Positions 9,047 to 17,052 of a DNA stretch of 64,000 nucleotides are shown in pieces (the first letter of the stretch is position 1; every line of letters starts with the position of its first letter). Source of the stretch: Ensifer sp. MPMI2T (lineage in GTDB: Bacteria; Pseudomonadota; Alphaproteobacteria; Rhizobiales; Rhizobiaceae); the NCBI RefSeq assembly GCF_004827385.1, contig NZ_SRXN01000009.1, forward strand, positions 124,001 through 188,000, in the 5' to 3' direction. A model generated the notes under the pieces. The model was not told the origin of the DNA and made no database searches. It was given only the letters and a program-made list of their open reading frames with translations. Position numbers and translations under genes: made by a program.

Positions 9047-10407
9047 GCTTCACTCAGCATTCCAGGTACAAGAGCAGCAACGTTGATGGACTCGAAGAGG
9101 TGCCAGAGCATTGGCGCTTGTCGCGCCTTGGTTTTGCCAGTTGGGTACGCGCGCGTCTTGGATGGAAGGGATTGAAGGCCGACGAGTATGTGGACGATGG
9201 CTATGTATTTCTCGCCACGCCCAACATCAAGGGCAGGGAAATAGACTTCGAGAATGTAAACTACATCGATCAGATCCGTTACGATGAATCACCTGAGATC
9301 GCTCTCGGGCTGGGAGATGTTCTCCTTGCAAAAGACGGATCAACCTTAGGCACTGTCAATGTCGTCCGTTGCTTGCCTAGACCCGCGACAGTCAATAGCT
9401 CGATTGCGGTGATTACGCCGCGCGCTGATCTCAGCGGCATGTACTTGTTCTATTTGTTTCAGAGTTCGTACATGCAAGCGACCATCCAAAGAATTAAAGG
9501 GGGAATGGGCGTTCCCCATTTATTTCAGGAGGACCTCAACAAGTTTCACATTCCACTTCCCCCGCTGCCCGAGCAAATCGCCATTGCCTCCTTTCTTGAC
9601 CGCGAGACCGGTAAGATCGATGCGCTGGTGGAGGAGCAGAAGCGGTTGATCGAACTGCTGAAGGAAAAGCGCCAGGCCGTCATCTCCCAGGCGGTCACCA
9701 AGGGTCTCAACTCAGAGAGCCCAATGAAAGTCACGCGTATTGATTGGCTCCAACAAGTGCCACGACACTGGTCTTTATCGCGCCTTGGTTTTGCCACTTG
9801 GGTACGAGCACGTCTTGGATGGAAGGGGCTGAAGGCCGATGAGTATGTGAACGAGGGCTATGTATTTCTCGCCACGCCCAATATCAAAGGCCGGGAAATT
9901 GATTTCGACAATGTGAACTACATCGATCAATCTCGTTATGAGGAATCTCCTGAGATTGCTCTCCAGGTGGGAGACGTTCTTCTAGCAAAAGACGGATCAA
10001 CGCTCGGGACTGTCAACGTCGTTCGCTGTTTGCCGCGCCCAGCGACAGTCAACAGCTCGATTGCCGTAATTACGCCTGGCGACGGGCTCTCCGGGGTGTA
10101 CTTGTTCTATCTGTTCCAAAGTTCGTACATGCAGGCGACCATCCAAAGAATTAAGGGGGGAATGGGCGTCCCACATCTATTCCAGGAAGACCTCAATAAA
10201 TTCCACATCCCCCTTCCTCCCCTACCCGAGCAAGTCGCTATTGCTGACTTCCTTGACCGCGAGACAGAGAAACTTGACCTCTTGGCGGCACAAGTCGAGA
10301 CGGCGATTGCAAAGCTCCAGGAGCGTCGCGCCGCGTTAATTTCCGCAGCAGTTAACGGCAAGATCGATGTCCGAAACCTTGTCGGAGCCCGGGAGGCTGC
10401 TGAATGA
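9043..10407 (+). CDS. hsdS: Type I restriction-modification system, specificity subunit with duplicated recognition domain
   Basis: The protein has 454 residues made of two halves, each a target recognition domain ending in the conserved LPPLPEQ-x-AIA-x-FLDRET and a coiled-coil spacer. Usual HsdS proteins have two unrelated recognition domains reading two different half-sites. Here residues 20-189 and 239-408 align without a gap and differ at about 16 of 170 positions by eye. This predicts that both domains read the same sequence, giving a palindromic bipartite site. The second spacer ([19 protein letters not shown]) differs from the first ([17 protein letters not shown]). Confidence 0.95.
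9100..10266 (+). repeat. 510-base internal direct repeat of hsdS (9100-9609 and 9757-10266)
   Basis: The two segments are 657 bases apart and match codon for codon with no length change. Many differences are silent, so the duplication is not brand new. Recombination between the copies would delete one half and leave a single-domain HsdS. Confidence 0.9.
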
Positions 10408-10940
10408 CCCCCTTTAAGTTGCCTGACGTTGCTGCAATGGATGCTGAGGGAAGGGCGAATCTGCGCAAGAACGCGGAGCGACTTCTCAGAAGTGGAAGCC
10501 CAACGGAGAAGTCTAGGGCGCAAGACGTTCTCGACGAACTGGCAAGAGTGATCGGCATCGAAGAGATGCAGCGTCGCGCCATTGTCGCCCGAATGGGCAT
10601 CCCCGCACGGGTCGCCAATGCTTTCACTTCCATACCACCCACGGAAACCGAACAGGCCCTCCTTCAGGTGCTGCTCGACAATCCCGACCACACATCCCAC
10701 GCTCTTAGCGCAAAATTGACCTGGGGTGGCCAGTCCTGGCACATGCATTTCGGCAAGATGTGCGAAAGGCGAGAGCACCTTCTCTGGGATGCCGAACCTG
10801 CGGTGACGCGCGACGCAAACTTCTATTGCGGCATCCTCGCAAGCTACTCGGATCTCAGCCACGGCTTTACGATCAAGCCCGAGGTTGCCGAGGGTTTGGC
10901 AGCTATCGGAATCAGACCGTCGAACAGGTACTCTCGATGA
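10404..10940 (+). CDS. Unknown protein inside the hsd operon
   Basis: The protein has 178 residues. Its start overlaps the hsdS stop (ATGA), and its stop overlaps the hsdR start (ATGA), so it is made with the restriction system. The N-terminal 80 residues look helical and charged; a middle stretch (ALLQVLLDNPDHTSHALSAK) resembles a short winged-helix-like segment, and the C-terminus has scattered aromatic residues. I recognise no family. Possible roles are a control or assembly factor for the complex or an extra defence component. Confidence 0.75.
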   Translation: MTPFKLPDVAAMDAEGRANLRKNAERLLRSGSPTEKSRAQDVLDELARVIGIEEMQRRAIVARMGIPARVANAFTSIPPTETEQALLQVLLDNPDHTSHALSAKLTWGGQSWHMHFGKMCERREHLLWDAEPAVTRDANFYCGILASYSDLSHGFTIKPEVAEGLAAIGIRPSNRYSR

Positions 10941-13900
10941 GCCTCCACAAGGAAATCAGCTTCGAAGGAGAAATCTGCAGCCACCTCGCGCATCATGGCT
11001 GGCATTACGAGGATGGCGACGCTGCCAAGTATGACCGCACCCGGGCGCTGTTTCCTGCCGATGTCGTGGCGTGGGTCCAGACTTCGCAGCCGAAGGCTTG
11101 GGAGACGCTGGCGAAGAACCACGGTTCCGCCGCCGAGACCATGCTGCTCGACCGCATCCGCAAGCAACTCGACGAGCGCGGGACCCTGGATGTGCTGCGC
11201 CACGGCGTCGAACTGATCGGCCTCAGGGCTCCGCTGAAGCTCGCTGAGTTCAAGCCGGCCTTTGGGCTCAACGAGGAGATCCTCGCCCGGTACGACGCCA
11301 ACCGGCTGCGTGTCGTACGGCAGGTACGTTACTCGAACAGCAACGAGAATTGCATCGACCTTGTCCTGTTCCTCAACGGGCTCCCTGTTTCGACTGTTGA
11401 GTTGAAGACGGACTTCACCCAAAGCGTGCAGGACGCGGTGGACCAGTACAGGTTCGATCGGCATCCGAGCCCCAAGGGACAATCGCCTGAGGCGCTCCTG
11501 AGCTTCCCCAGCGGCGCCCTCGTCCACCTTGCAGTCAGCAATGCCGAAGTGATGATGGCGACGAAACTCGAAGGTGCCGACACCCGCTTCCTGCCGTTCA
11601 ACAAGGGCAATGAGGGCGGCAAGGGCAACCCGCCCAACCCGAAGGGGCACCCGACCGCCTATCTCTGGGAGGAGGTCTGGGAGCGCCATTCCTGGCTGGA
11701 GATCCTGGGGCGCTACATCGTTGCCGCGAAGGACGCCAAGAAGAAGATCACGGGCCTGATCTTTCCGCGCTTCCATCAGCTAGATGCAAGCCGGAAGCTT
11801 CAAGCTGAGGTTCTCGCCGAGGGCGCAGGGGGCAAGTACCTGATCCAGCATTCGGCGGGATCGGGAAAGACCAACTCGATCGCATGGTCGGCGCATTTCC
11901 TTGCCGATCTCCATGACGCGCAGCACAAGAAGATCTTCGACACCGTCATCGTCGTCTCCGACCGCAATGTGATTGACACCCAACTTCAGGAAGCGATCTT
12001 CAGCTTCGAGCGCACTACGGGCGTCGTCGAGACGATCACCGGTGAAGGCGGTGCCAAGAGCAGCAAACTTGCCGAAGCGCTTGCGGGAGGGAAAAAGATT
12101 GTCGTCTGCACCATCCAGACCTTCCCATTCGCGCTGGAGGCGGTGCGGGAACTTGCTGCGACGCAGGGCAAAAAGTTCGCGGTAATCGCCGACGAGGCGC
12201 ATTCAAGCCAGACGGGTGAGACCGCATCGAAGCTGAAGCAGGTTCTCTCAGCCGAAGAACTCGCGGAACTCAGGGACGGTGGCGAGGTCAGCAGCGAAGA
12301 CATTCTCGCGGCTCAGATGGCGGCTCGGGCGAGCGAAAGCGGCATCACCTATGTGGCGTTCACCGCGACCCCCAAGGGCAAGACGCTGGAGCTCTTTGGC
12401 CGCCGCCCGAACCCGAGTGAACCGGCGAGCGAGACCAACAAGCCGCAGCCCTTCCACGTCTATTCCATGCGTCAGGCCATCGAAGAGGGCTTCATTCTCG
12501 ACGTCCTGAGGAATTACACGCCCTATGATCTCGCCTTCAAACTGGCCAACGCTGGTGGGGAGATGGACGACAAAGAGGTGGAGCGCAAGGAGGCGGTCAA
12601 GGCGCTGATGCGCTGGGTGCGGCTGCATCCCTACAATATCAGCCAGAAGGTCCAGATCGTCGTCGAGCATTACCGAGCGAACGTGCAGCCGCTGCTCGAC
12701 GGCAAGGCGAAGGCTATGGTGGTCACCAGCAGCCGTGTCGAGGCCGTGCGGTGGCAGATCGCCATGCAGAAATACATCAAGGACCAGAAGTACTCCCTCG
12801 GCACCCTAGTCGCCTTCTCCGGGGAGGTCGATGACAAGGAAAGTGGACCTGACCCCTTCTCGGAGACCAGCAAGGAACTGAACGCGGGGCTGAACGGGCG
12901 CGACATCCGCGAGGCCTTCAAGCTACCGGAATACCACGTGCTGCTGGTCGCCAACAAATTCCAGACCGGGTTCGATCAGCCCCTGCTGTGCGGCATGTAT
13001 GTCGATCGCCGCTTGGCGGGAATACAGGCCGTCCAGACGCTCTCCCGCCTCAACAGGGCCCATTCCGGCAAGGATACGACCTACGTCCTCGACTTCGTCA
13101 ACAGCGGCGACGACATCCTTAAGGCGTTTCAGACCTACTACGAGACGGCTGAACTCGCAGGGGTCACCGATCCCAACCTCGTGTTCGACCTCAGGGCGAA
13201 GCTGGACGCCGCCGGATACTATGACAGCTTCGAGGTTGATCGTGTCGTGAAGGCCGAACTCGATCCGCAATCGAAGCAGAGTGATCTTGTAGCCGCCATC
13301 ATGCCTGTCGCGGATCGTCTGCTTAAGGCCTACAAGGCGGCACAGGAGCGCCGAACGGTTGCCCTGACGAAAGAGGATACCAAGGTGGCGAAGGATGCCC
13401 AGGACGAGATGGAGGCGCTTCTGCTCTTCCGCAGCGACATGGGCGCGTTTGTCCGGGTCTATGCCTTCCTGTCGCAGATCTTCGACTACGGCAACACCGA
13501 CATCGAGAAGCGATCGATCTTCTACAAGCGACTGACCCCGCTGCTCGACTTCGGTCGCGAACGGGACACTGTTGACGTCTCTCAGATCAAGCTGACGCAT
13601 CACAAGCTTTCGACCAAGGGGCCGCGCTCTCTTGCTCTCACGGGCGAAGCGTCCCCGTTGACGCCCTTCACGGCCCCTGGGTCAGGCTCGGTGCAGGACA
13701 AGGAGAAGGCGTTGCTCGCTGAGATCGTTGCGAGGGTGAACGACCTGTTCCAGGGTGAACTGACGGATGGCGACCAGGTCATCTATGTGAACAGCGTGTT
13801 GAAGGGGAAGCTGCTGGAGTCGGAAACGCTCGTCCAGCAAGCCGAACACAACACGAAGGAGCAGTTTGCGAGTTCGCCGGATCTCTCGAAGGCCATTCTC

Positions 13901-14047
13901 GACGCGATCATGGACGCCTTCGAAGCCCATTCGGTGATGAGCAAGCAGGCCCTCGACTCGCCGAAGATCCGCGAAGGCATCAAGGACATCCTGCTTGGAC
14001 CGGGGCAGCTTTGGGAGGGGCTCAGGAAGAAGGCAGAGAACGCGTAG
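10937..14047 (+). CDS. hsdR: Type I restriction-modification system, restriction and translocase subunit
   Basis: The protein has 1,036 residues from the ATG at 10937, which overlaps the stop of the preceding gene. Residues about 135-160 carry the nuclease motif (D near 141, then ELK at 155-157). Walker A (SAGSGKT) is at about 306 and the DEAH box at about 419, followed by the TATP-type and later SF2 helicase motifs. It pumps DNA past the bound complex and cuts far from the site when the site is unmethylated. No frameshift or missing motif was seen, so the whole system looks intact. Confidence 0.95.
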   Translation: MSLHKEISFEGEICSHLAHHGWHYEDGDAAKYDRTRALFPADVVAWVQTSQPKAWETLAKNHGSAAETMLLDRIRKQLDERGTLDVLRHGVELIGLRAPLKLAEFKPAFGLNEEILARYDANRLRVVRQVRYSNSNENCIDLVLFLNGLPVSTVELKTDFTQSVQDAVDQYRFDRHPSPKGQSPEALLSFPSGALVHLAVSNAEVMMATKLEGADTRFLPFNKGNEGGKGNPPNPKGHPTAYLWEEVWERHSWLEILGRYIVAAKDAKKKITGLIFPRFHQLDASRKLQAEVLAEGAGGKYLIQHSAGSGKTNSIAWSAHFLADLHDAQHKKIFDTVIVVSDRNVIDTQLQEAIFSFERTTGVVETITGEGGAKSSKLAEALAGGKKIVVCTIQTFPFALEAVRELAATQGKKFAVIADEAHSSQTGETASKLKQVLSAEELAELRDGGEVSSEDILAAQMAARASESGITYVAFTATPKGKTLELFGRRPNPSEPASETNKPQPFHVYSMRQAIEEGFILDVLRNYTPYDLAFKLANAGGEMDDKEVERKEAVKALMRWVRLHPYNISQKVQIVVEHYRANVQPLLDGKAKAMVVTSSRVEAVRWQIAMQKYIKDQKYSLGTLVAFSGEVDDKESGPDPFSETSKELNAGLNGRDIREAFKLPEYHVLLVANKFQTGFDQPLLCGMYVDRRLAGIQAVQTLSRLNRAHSGKDTTYVLDFVNSGDDILKAFQTYYETAELAGVTDPNLVFDLRAKLDAAGYYDSFEVDRVVKAELDPQSKQSDLVAAIMPVADRLLKAYKAAQERRTVALTKEDTKVAKDAQDEMEALLLFRSDMGAFVRVYAFLSQIFDYGNTDIEKRSIFYKRLTPLLDFGRERDTVDVSQIKLTHHKLSTKGPRSLALTGEASPLTPFTAPGSGSVQDKEKALLAEIVARVNDLFQGELTDGDQVIYVNSVLKGKLLESETLVQQAEHNTKEQFASSPDLSKAILDAIMDAFEAHSVMSKQALDSPKIREGIKDILLGPGQLWEGLRKKAENA

Positions 14048-14249
14048 CTAGGCTGATCGATGCAATCTGACGGGGGACAGCGAGAATGCGCAAGCCTACT
14101 AGGCGACAGCACTGTGGTGGGGCCGTTGTCAGTTAGTTCACCGGTGTTGGCGTTCCTCGCGCCGGTGGACGTTCAGCCCCTCGAAGGGGGTTACTCCCGA
14201 CATTATGCACACTCACATGATCAACTTCGTCAAAATGAGGCTTGTTGCC

Positions 14250-14648
14250 CTACCGTCTCTTCCCGAGCACGTAGTCGCGTTTCAATTGCGCGGCAAGGTG
14301 TGGGTCGGCAACGGAATGGCTATTTACTGCAGTTATTGCCTCCTGCTGGGTGAGTCGTGTCCATGGGTGGGCTGGGTTCAAAGGTAGGCCGTCCTCGTCG
14401 CAGGCGCCCGTCAGACGTCCCTGATCGTAAGCATGCGTCAGCCTGGAATGGTGCTGGTGGCAGAGCGCCTGCAGGTTGGACCAGTGTAGCCGGAGGTGGG
14501 GCGCGGCGCGCACGGTAACGATGTGATCGACGTGCTCGGTGGGCCTACCGCAGCCCTTCACTTGGCAGTAGGGATGCGCCTTCTTGAACCGGGCGGCGAG
14601 GCGGTGCCAGTCGGCGTCGTAGGGGATGTTGCGGGGTCGCTTGCGCAT
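14250..14648 (-). CDS. Phage HNH endonuclease
   Basis: From the ATG at 14648 the protein has 132 residues. It has CxxxxC (CQVKGC), then HVDHIVTV, then NLQALCHQHHSRLT, which gives the His-Asn-His metal site with flanking Cys pairs. Such proteins are usually encoded just before the terminase genes and act with terminase in cutting packaged DNA. Here the next gene downstream is not terminase but the cargo island; the small terminase start is at 158, in the same direction. The 14048-14249 gap to hsdR holds no gene. Confidence 0.85.
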   Translation of the reverse strand: MRKRPRNIPYDADWHRLAARFKKAHPYCQVKGCGRPTEHVDHIVTVRAAPHLRLHWSNLQALCHQHHSRLTHAYDQGRLTGACDEDGLPLNPAHPWTRLTQQEAITAVNSHSVADPHLAAQLKRDYVLGKRR

Positions 14649-14836
14649 GGCTTCACGTCCACAGGAACAGCGCAAGCAGGAGCGCTGCCACGACGAGGAC
14701 GGCGAAGGCGAACGTGTCGTGGTGGTCCATCGGTTTCCTCCTCCAAGCAGCAGCACGGCTCGTCGAGCCAGCACCATCGGCCGTCGATGATCAGCCGCGG
14801 CAGGCCGCGATAGACGGCCCTGCAGCATTTGCTCAT
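14558..14836 (-). CDS. Possible small cysteine-rich phage protein
   Basis: A frame starting MSKCCRAVYRG overlaps the stop of the preceding gene (ATGA), as is usual in this operon. The first 35 residues have five Cys and three Trp or Tyr. After that it overlaps the membrane microprotein and the HNH start and becomes Pro/Arg-rich, so the true gene may be shorter or broken. Confidence 0.35.
   Translation of the reverse strand: MSKCCRAVYRGLPRLIIDGRWCWLDEPCCCLEEETDGPPRHVRLRRPRRGSAPACAVPVDVKPCASDPATSPTTPTGTASPPGSRRRIPTAK
14653..14730 (-). CDS. 25-residue single-helix membrane microprotein
   Basis: The frame starts MDHHDTFAFAVLVV and is one hydrophobic helix ending LFLWT. A very strong site, GGAGGAGG, lies 6 bases before the ATG, and the stop is 4 bases from the HNH start. 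The size and position suggest a phage membrane microprotein. A second one of similar size is at 25237. Confidence 0.55.
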   Translation of the reverse strand: MDHHDTFAFAVLVVAALLLALFLWT

Positions 14837-15093
14837 GGCGCGGCCTCGCTGAGCTTCCTGCCTTCGCCACGTTTCAATGCCTCGATCAGACCGGCGATCT
14901 TGTCGTGGATCGCATCGGCGTCCTGCACGTCGATGCCGAAGCGCGGCATGTACGTCGCCGGGACGAGCGCCGAGAGACCCCGACCCGTTTCGCAATCCTC
15001 GACCTCGACGAGGAAATCATGGCCCTTCGGCTGATAGGATGCGTAAGCGACAAATGGCGGCAGATGTTGAATCCATTTGTACGGCTCGCTCAT
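14833..15093 (-). CDS. Hypothetical phage protein
   Basis: The protein has 86 residues from the ATG at 15093, with AGGAGA about 8 bases upstream. The sequence is soluble and slightly acidic (PKGHDFLVEVEDCETG) with no recognised domain. It follows the repeat-rich gap after the ATPase gene. Confidence 0.6.
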   Translation of the reverse strand: MSEPYKWIQHLPPFVAYASYQPKGHDFLVEVEDCETGRGLSALVPATYMPRFGIDVQDADAIHDKIAGLIEALKRGEGRKLSEAAP

Positions 15094-15121
15094 GGCTGGT
15101 TTCTCCTTTTCCGGTTGCATT

Positions 15122-15335
15122 TCCCGGTTCGCTTCGGCGTCCCGGTTCAATCGCGTCTGGTGCCCTGTCCAAGCCCTTCTCCCGGCTTCCCTCCCCGATA
15201 GGGGTGGAGGGAGCCGGGAGAACAGTTCCCTGTTCTCCCTCCCTCCCCGAAGGGGAGGGCACCAGAGATAAACCGGGACATCTTTTCGAGGCCATTTCCC
15301 GGTTCTGTCCCGGTTCTCGAAAAAAGAACCGGGAC
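15122..15335. repeat. Cluster of six TCCCGGTTC / GAACCGGGA elements
   Basis: Exact or near-exact copies lie at 15122-15130, 15140-15148, 15271-15279 (inverted), 15297-15305, 15308-15316 and 15326-15334 (inverted). The last two form a perfect 11-base inverted repeat (GTCCCGGTTCT and AGAACCGGGAC around 7 bases). They sit directly downstream of the RepA-like ATPase gene. They could be iterons of a phage replication origin or regulator sites. Confidence 0.55.
15156..15266. repeat. 111-base nested palindrome
   Basis: The outer arms TCTGGTGCCCT and AGGGCACCAGA match over 11 bases. Inside lie three smaller hairpins at 15177-15222, 15220-15235 and 15241-15259 (CCCTCCCC-GAA-GGGGAGGG). It resembles rhizobial intergenic palindromic repeats and interrupts the TCCCGGTTC cluster. 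Confidence 0.65.
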
Positions 15336-15346
15336 GATGATTCCTC

Positions 15347-16570
15347 CTACGCTTCGGTGGTCGCCGAAGGCCGCTTTTCGTTGGCGACGAAAACGCCGTT
15401 CTTCAACCTTGACTTGCTGCCGAGATATTCCTGTTCGAACAGCAGGCCTGACTTCTTCCAGCACTTGACGATGCGGTCGGCGCGCTGCTCCGAGACTTCG
15501 AGGCCCTTGGCGATGGGGATGCCGACGTAGCGGTCCTTCGATTGCGGCGCGAAGGAATAACGCTCGTATTCCAGCCCCTTAGCGTTCTGGATGACGTCGA
15601 GCACGCCGTCGATCAGGTCGTAACCGATGTTCTCGAACAGACCGGGCGGCTGCCACGGCACGAGGATGCCCACCTTGTCGGACTCGGGATAGTCGGGCGG
15701 GTTTTCGTTTTCGAGGTCGACGGAGATGAATTTGAACCAGTTGGCCTGGCCCGGATCCGGCAGGTAGTTACCCTTGGCATGGTCGACGCGGACGATGTGG
15801 CGCGGGCTGTCGACGCCGAGCGACGCGGCCATGTCGGCGGTCATGTTGGTGATGGTGTGCGCCAGCCGGACGAGCCCGCCGAGCGACGAGCCGCCGCGCG
15901 ATGCGTCGATGTCGCCGGGGGTGACGACGCCCTTGCGGACGTGGTGCGTCAGCAGGCCTGCGGCGTCCAGGCGGCGGATCATGCCGCGAATGACGGCGGC
16001 TGCGGCCTTGACCTGGCCGTTGTCGTTTTCCGCGCCTGACCAGAGCTCGATGAACGGGTCGAGCATGAGCACCTCGACGCCGTATTGGCCCATCAGCCGC
16101 TCCAGCTGCTTCAGGTTATCGGTGGCGTGGATGATGCCCTTGCGGTCGACCTGCGCGAGGATGGGCGGGTCGTCGATATGGGCGACGTGGATCTGACGCT
16201 CCTCATTCCTGCCGAAGCCGTAGTGCTTGGCGATGGCGTGCATGCGCCGGTCCAGCTCGTCGCGGTCCTCCTCGACGGTGAGGATGCCGACGCGCTTCGG
16301 CGGGCCGACGATCTTGAACGGGCCATAGGCGAGACCGGCGGCGAGGTGCCATGCGATGACGAGACCGAAGATGGACTTGCCAGCGCCGCCTGCGGCGATC
16401 AGCGACGTCACCTGCTGCCTGAGCAAGAGCCCGCGCATGATCCATGGCCTGACCGGCAGCGTCTTGGGATCGCGCAGCCGATAGGGCCTGACGCGCACCG
16501 GCAGCCGCACGACGTTCTCGGCATCGTCGCCGGAGGGGCGGTCGCCGGGGAAGTCGTCGTCGTCCCTCAC
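15347..16570 (-). CDS. RepA-like AAA/RecA-fold ATPase, probable replicative helicase
   Basis: Using GTG at 16570 the protein has 407 residues; GGAGGAG lies 7 bases upstream, and the GTG overlaps the previous stop (GTGA). Walker A is IAAGGAGKS, Walker B is VLMLDPFIELW, and LLTHHVRKG follows as in RSF1010 RepA-type hexameric helicases. A winged-helix-like C-terminus (IPIAKGLEVSEQRADRIVKCW) follows. It probably unwinds phage DNA for replication. Confidence 0.8.
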   Translation of the reverse strand: MRDDDDFPGDRPSGDDAENVVRLPVRVRPYRLRDPKTLPVRPWIMRGLLLRQQVTSLIAAGGAGKSIFGLVIAWHLAAGLAYGPFKIVGPPKRVGILTVEEDRDELDRRMHAIAKHYGFGRNEERQIHVAHIDDPPILAQVDRKGIIHATDNLKQLERLMGQYGVEVLMLDPFIELWSGAENDNGQVKAAAAVIRGMIRRLDAAGLLTHHVRKGVVTPGDIDASRGGSSLGGLVRLAHTITNMTADMAASLGVDSPRHIVRVDHAKGNYLPDPGQANWFKFISVDLENENPPDYPESDKVGILVPWQPPGLFENIGYDLIDGVLDVIQNAKGLEYERYSFAPQSKDRYVGIPIAKGLEVSEQRADRIVKCWKKSGLLFEQEYLGSKSRLKNGVFVANEKRPSATTEA

Positions 16571-17052
16571 GGCTCGCTCCTCCATTCGTTCTGACGCGCG
16601 GCGTTGCGCACCGCCCAGAAGAGCGTGTCGCGGCGCATGCAGGGGAAGCCGATGGCCTGGACGAAGATGTGCAGCGCGGTCAGGTCGTCGCGGGTGAAAG
16701 GCCGCATCTCGAAGTCGGGTTGGCCGAGCCCCCAGTCGCCGGGAAGCGGTCCCTTGAGCATGATCCGGTGCGTTCGAAGGTCGTAGCCGACGAGGCCGGA
16801 AAGCTCCGGGCATTCGCTCATGCAGAGGAAGGCGTTGTATTGGTTCGGCATCGGCAGGCCGATCTCGTCATACTGCATCGGCTCGCGCCAGTCGGTATCG
16901 CGAACCGGACGCGGTGGCTTTCGGGCTGCGGCGACGCGCTGGTAGCGGCGGCGATTCTTCTGGTACTCGGCGGCGAAGCGGTCGATCTGCTCGTCGAGAG
17001 AGCGCCAGAAGCGCATCTCAGCCAGCCAGCGCTGCCGCTCCGCGCCCTTCAT
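16567..17052 (-). CDS. Phage protein resembling part of virulence-associated protein E
   Basis: The protein has 161 residues. The first 60 are charged and coiled-coil-like. The C-terminal 80 (PFTRDDLTALHIFVQAIGF then RRDTLFWAVRNAARQNEW) resemble the region of VapE/primase-like phage proteins before the helicase domain. It overlaps both neighbours by 4 bases and precedes the ATPase, so the two together may do what a single VapE-like protein does. The similarity is from memory and is weak. Confidence 0.5.
   Translation of the reverse strand: MKGAERQRWLAEMRFWRSLDEQIDRFAAEYQKNRRRYQRVAAARKPPRPVRDTDWREPMQYDEIGLPMPNQYNAFLCMSECPELSGLVGYDLRTHRIMLKGPLPGDWGLGQPDFEMRPFTRDDLTALHIFVQAIGFPCMRRDTLFWAVRNAARQNEWRSEP

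Noticed and set aside
9100-10266. Duplicated hsdS halves as an assembly artefact
   Set aside because: The copies differ at many silent and some coding positions and have different spacer helices, so they are real separate sequences.
15241-15259. Hairpin that could be a terminator of the minus operon
   Set aside because: It is part of a larger nested palindrome and no T-run follows on the minus strand.
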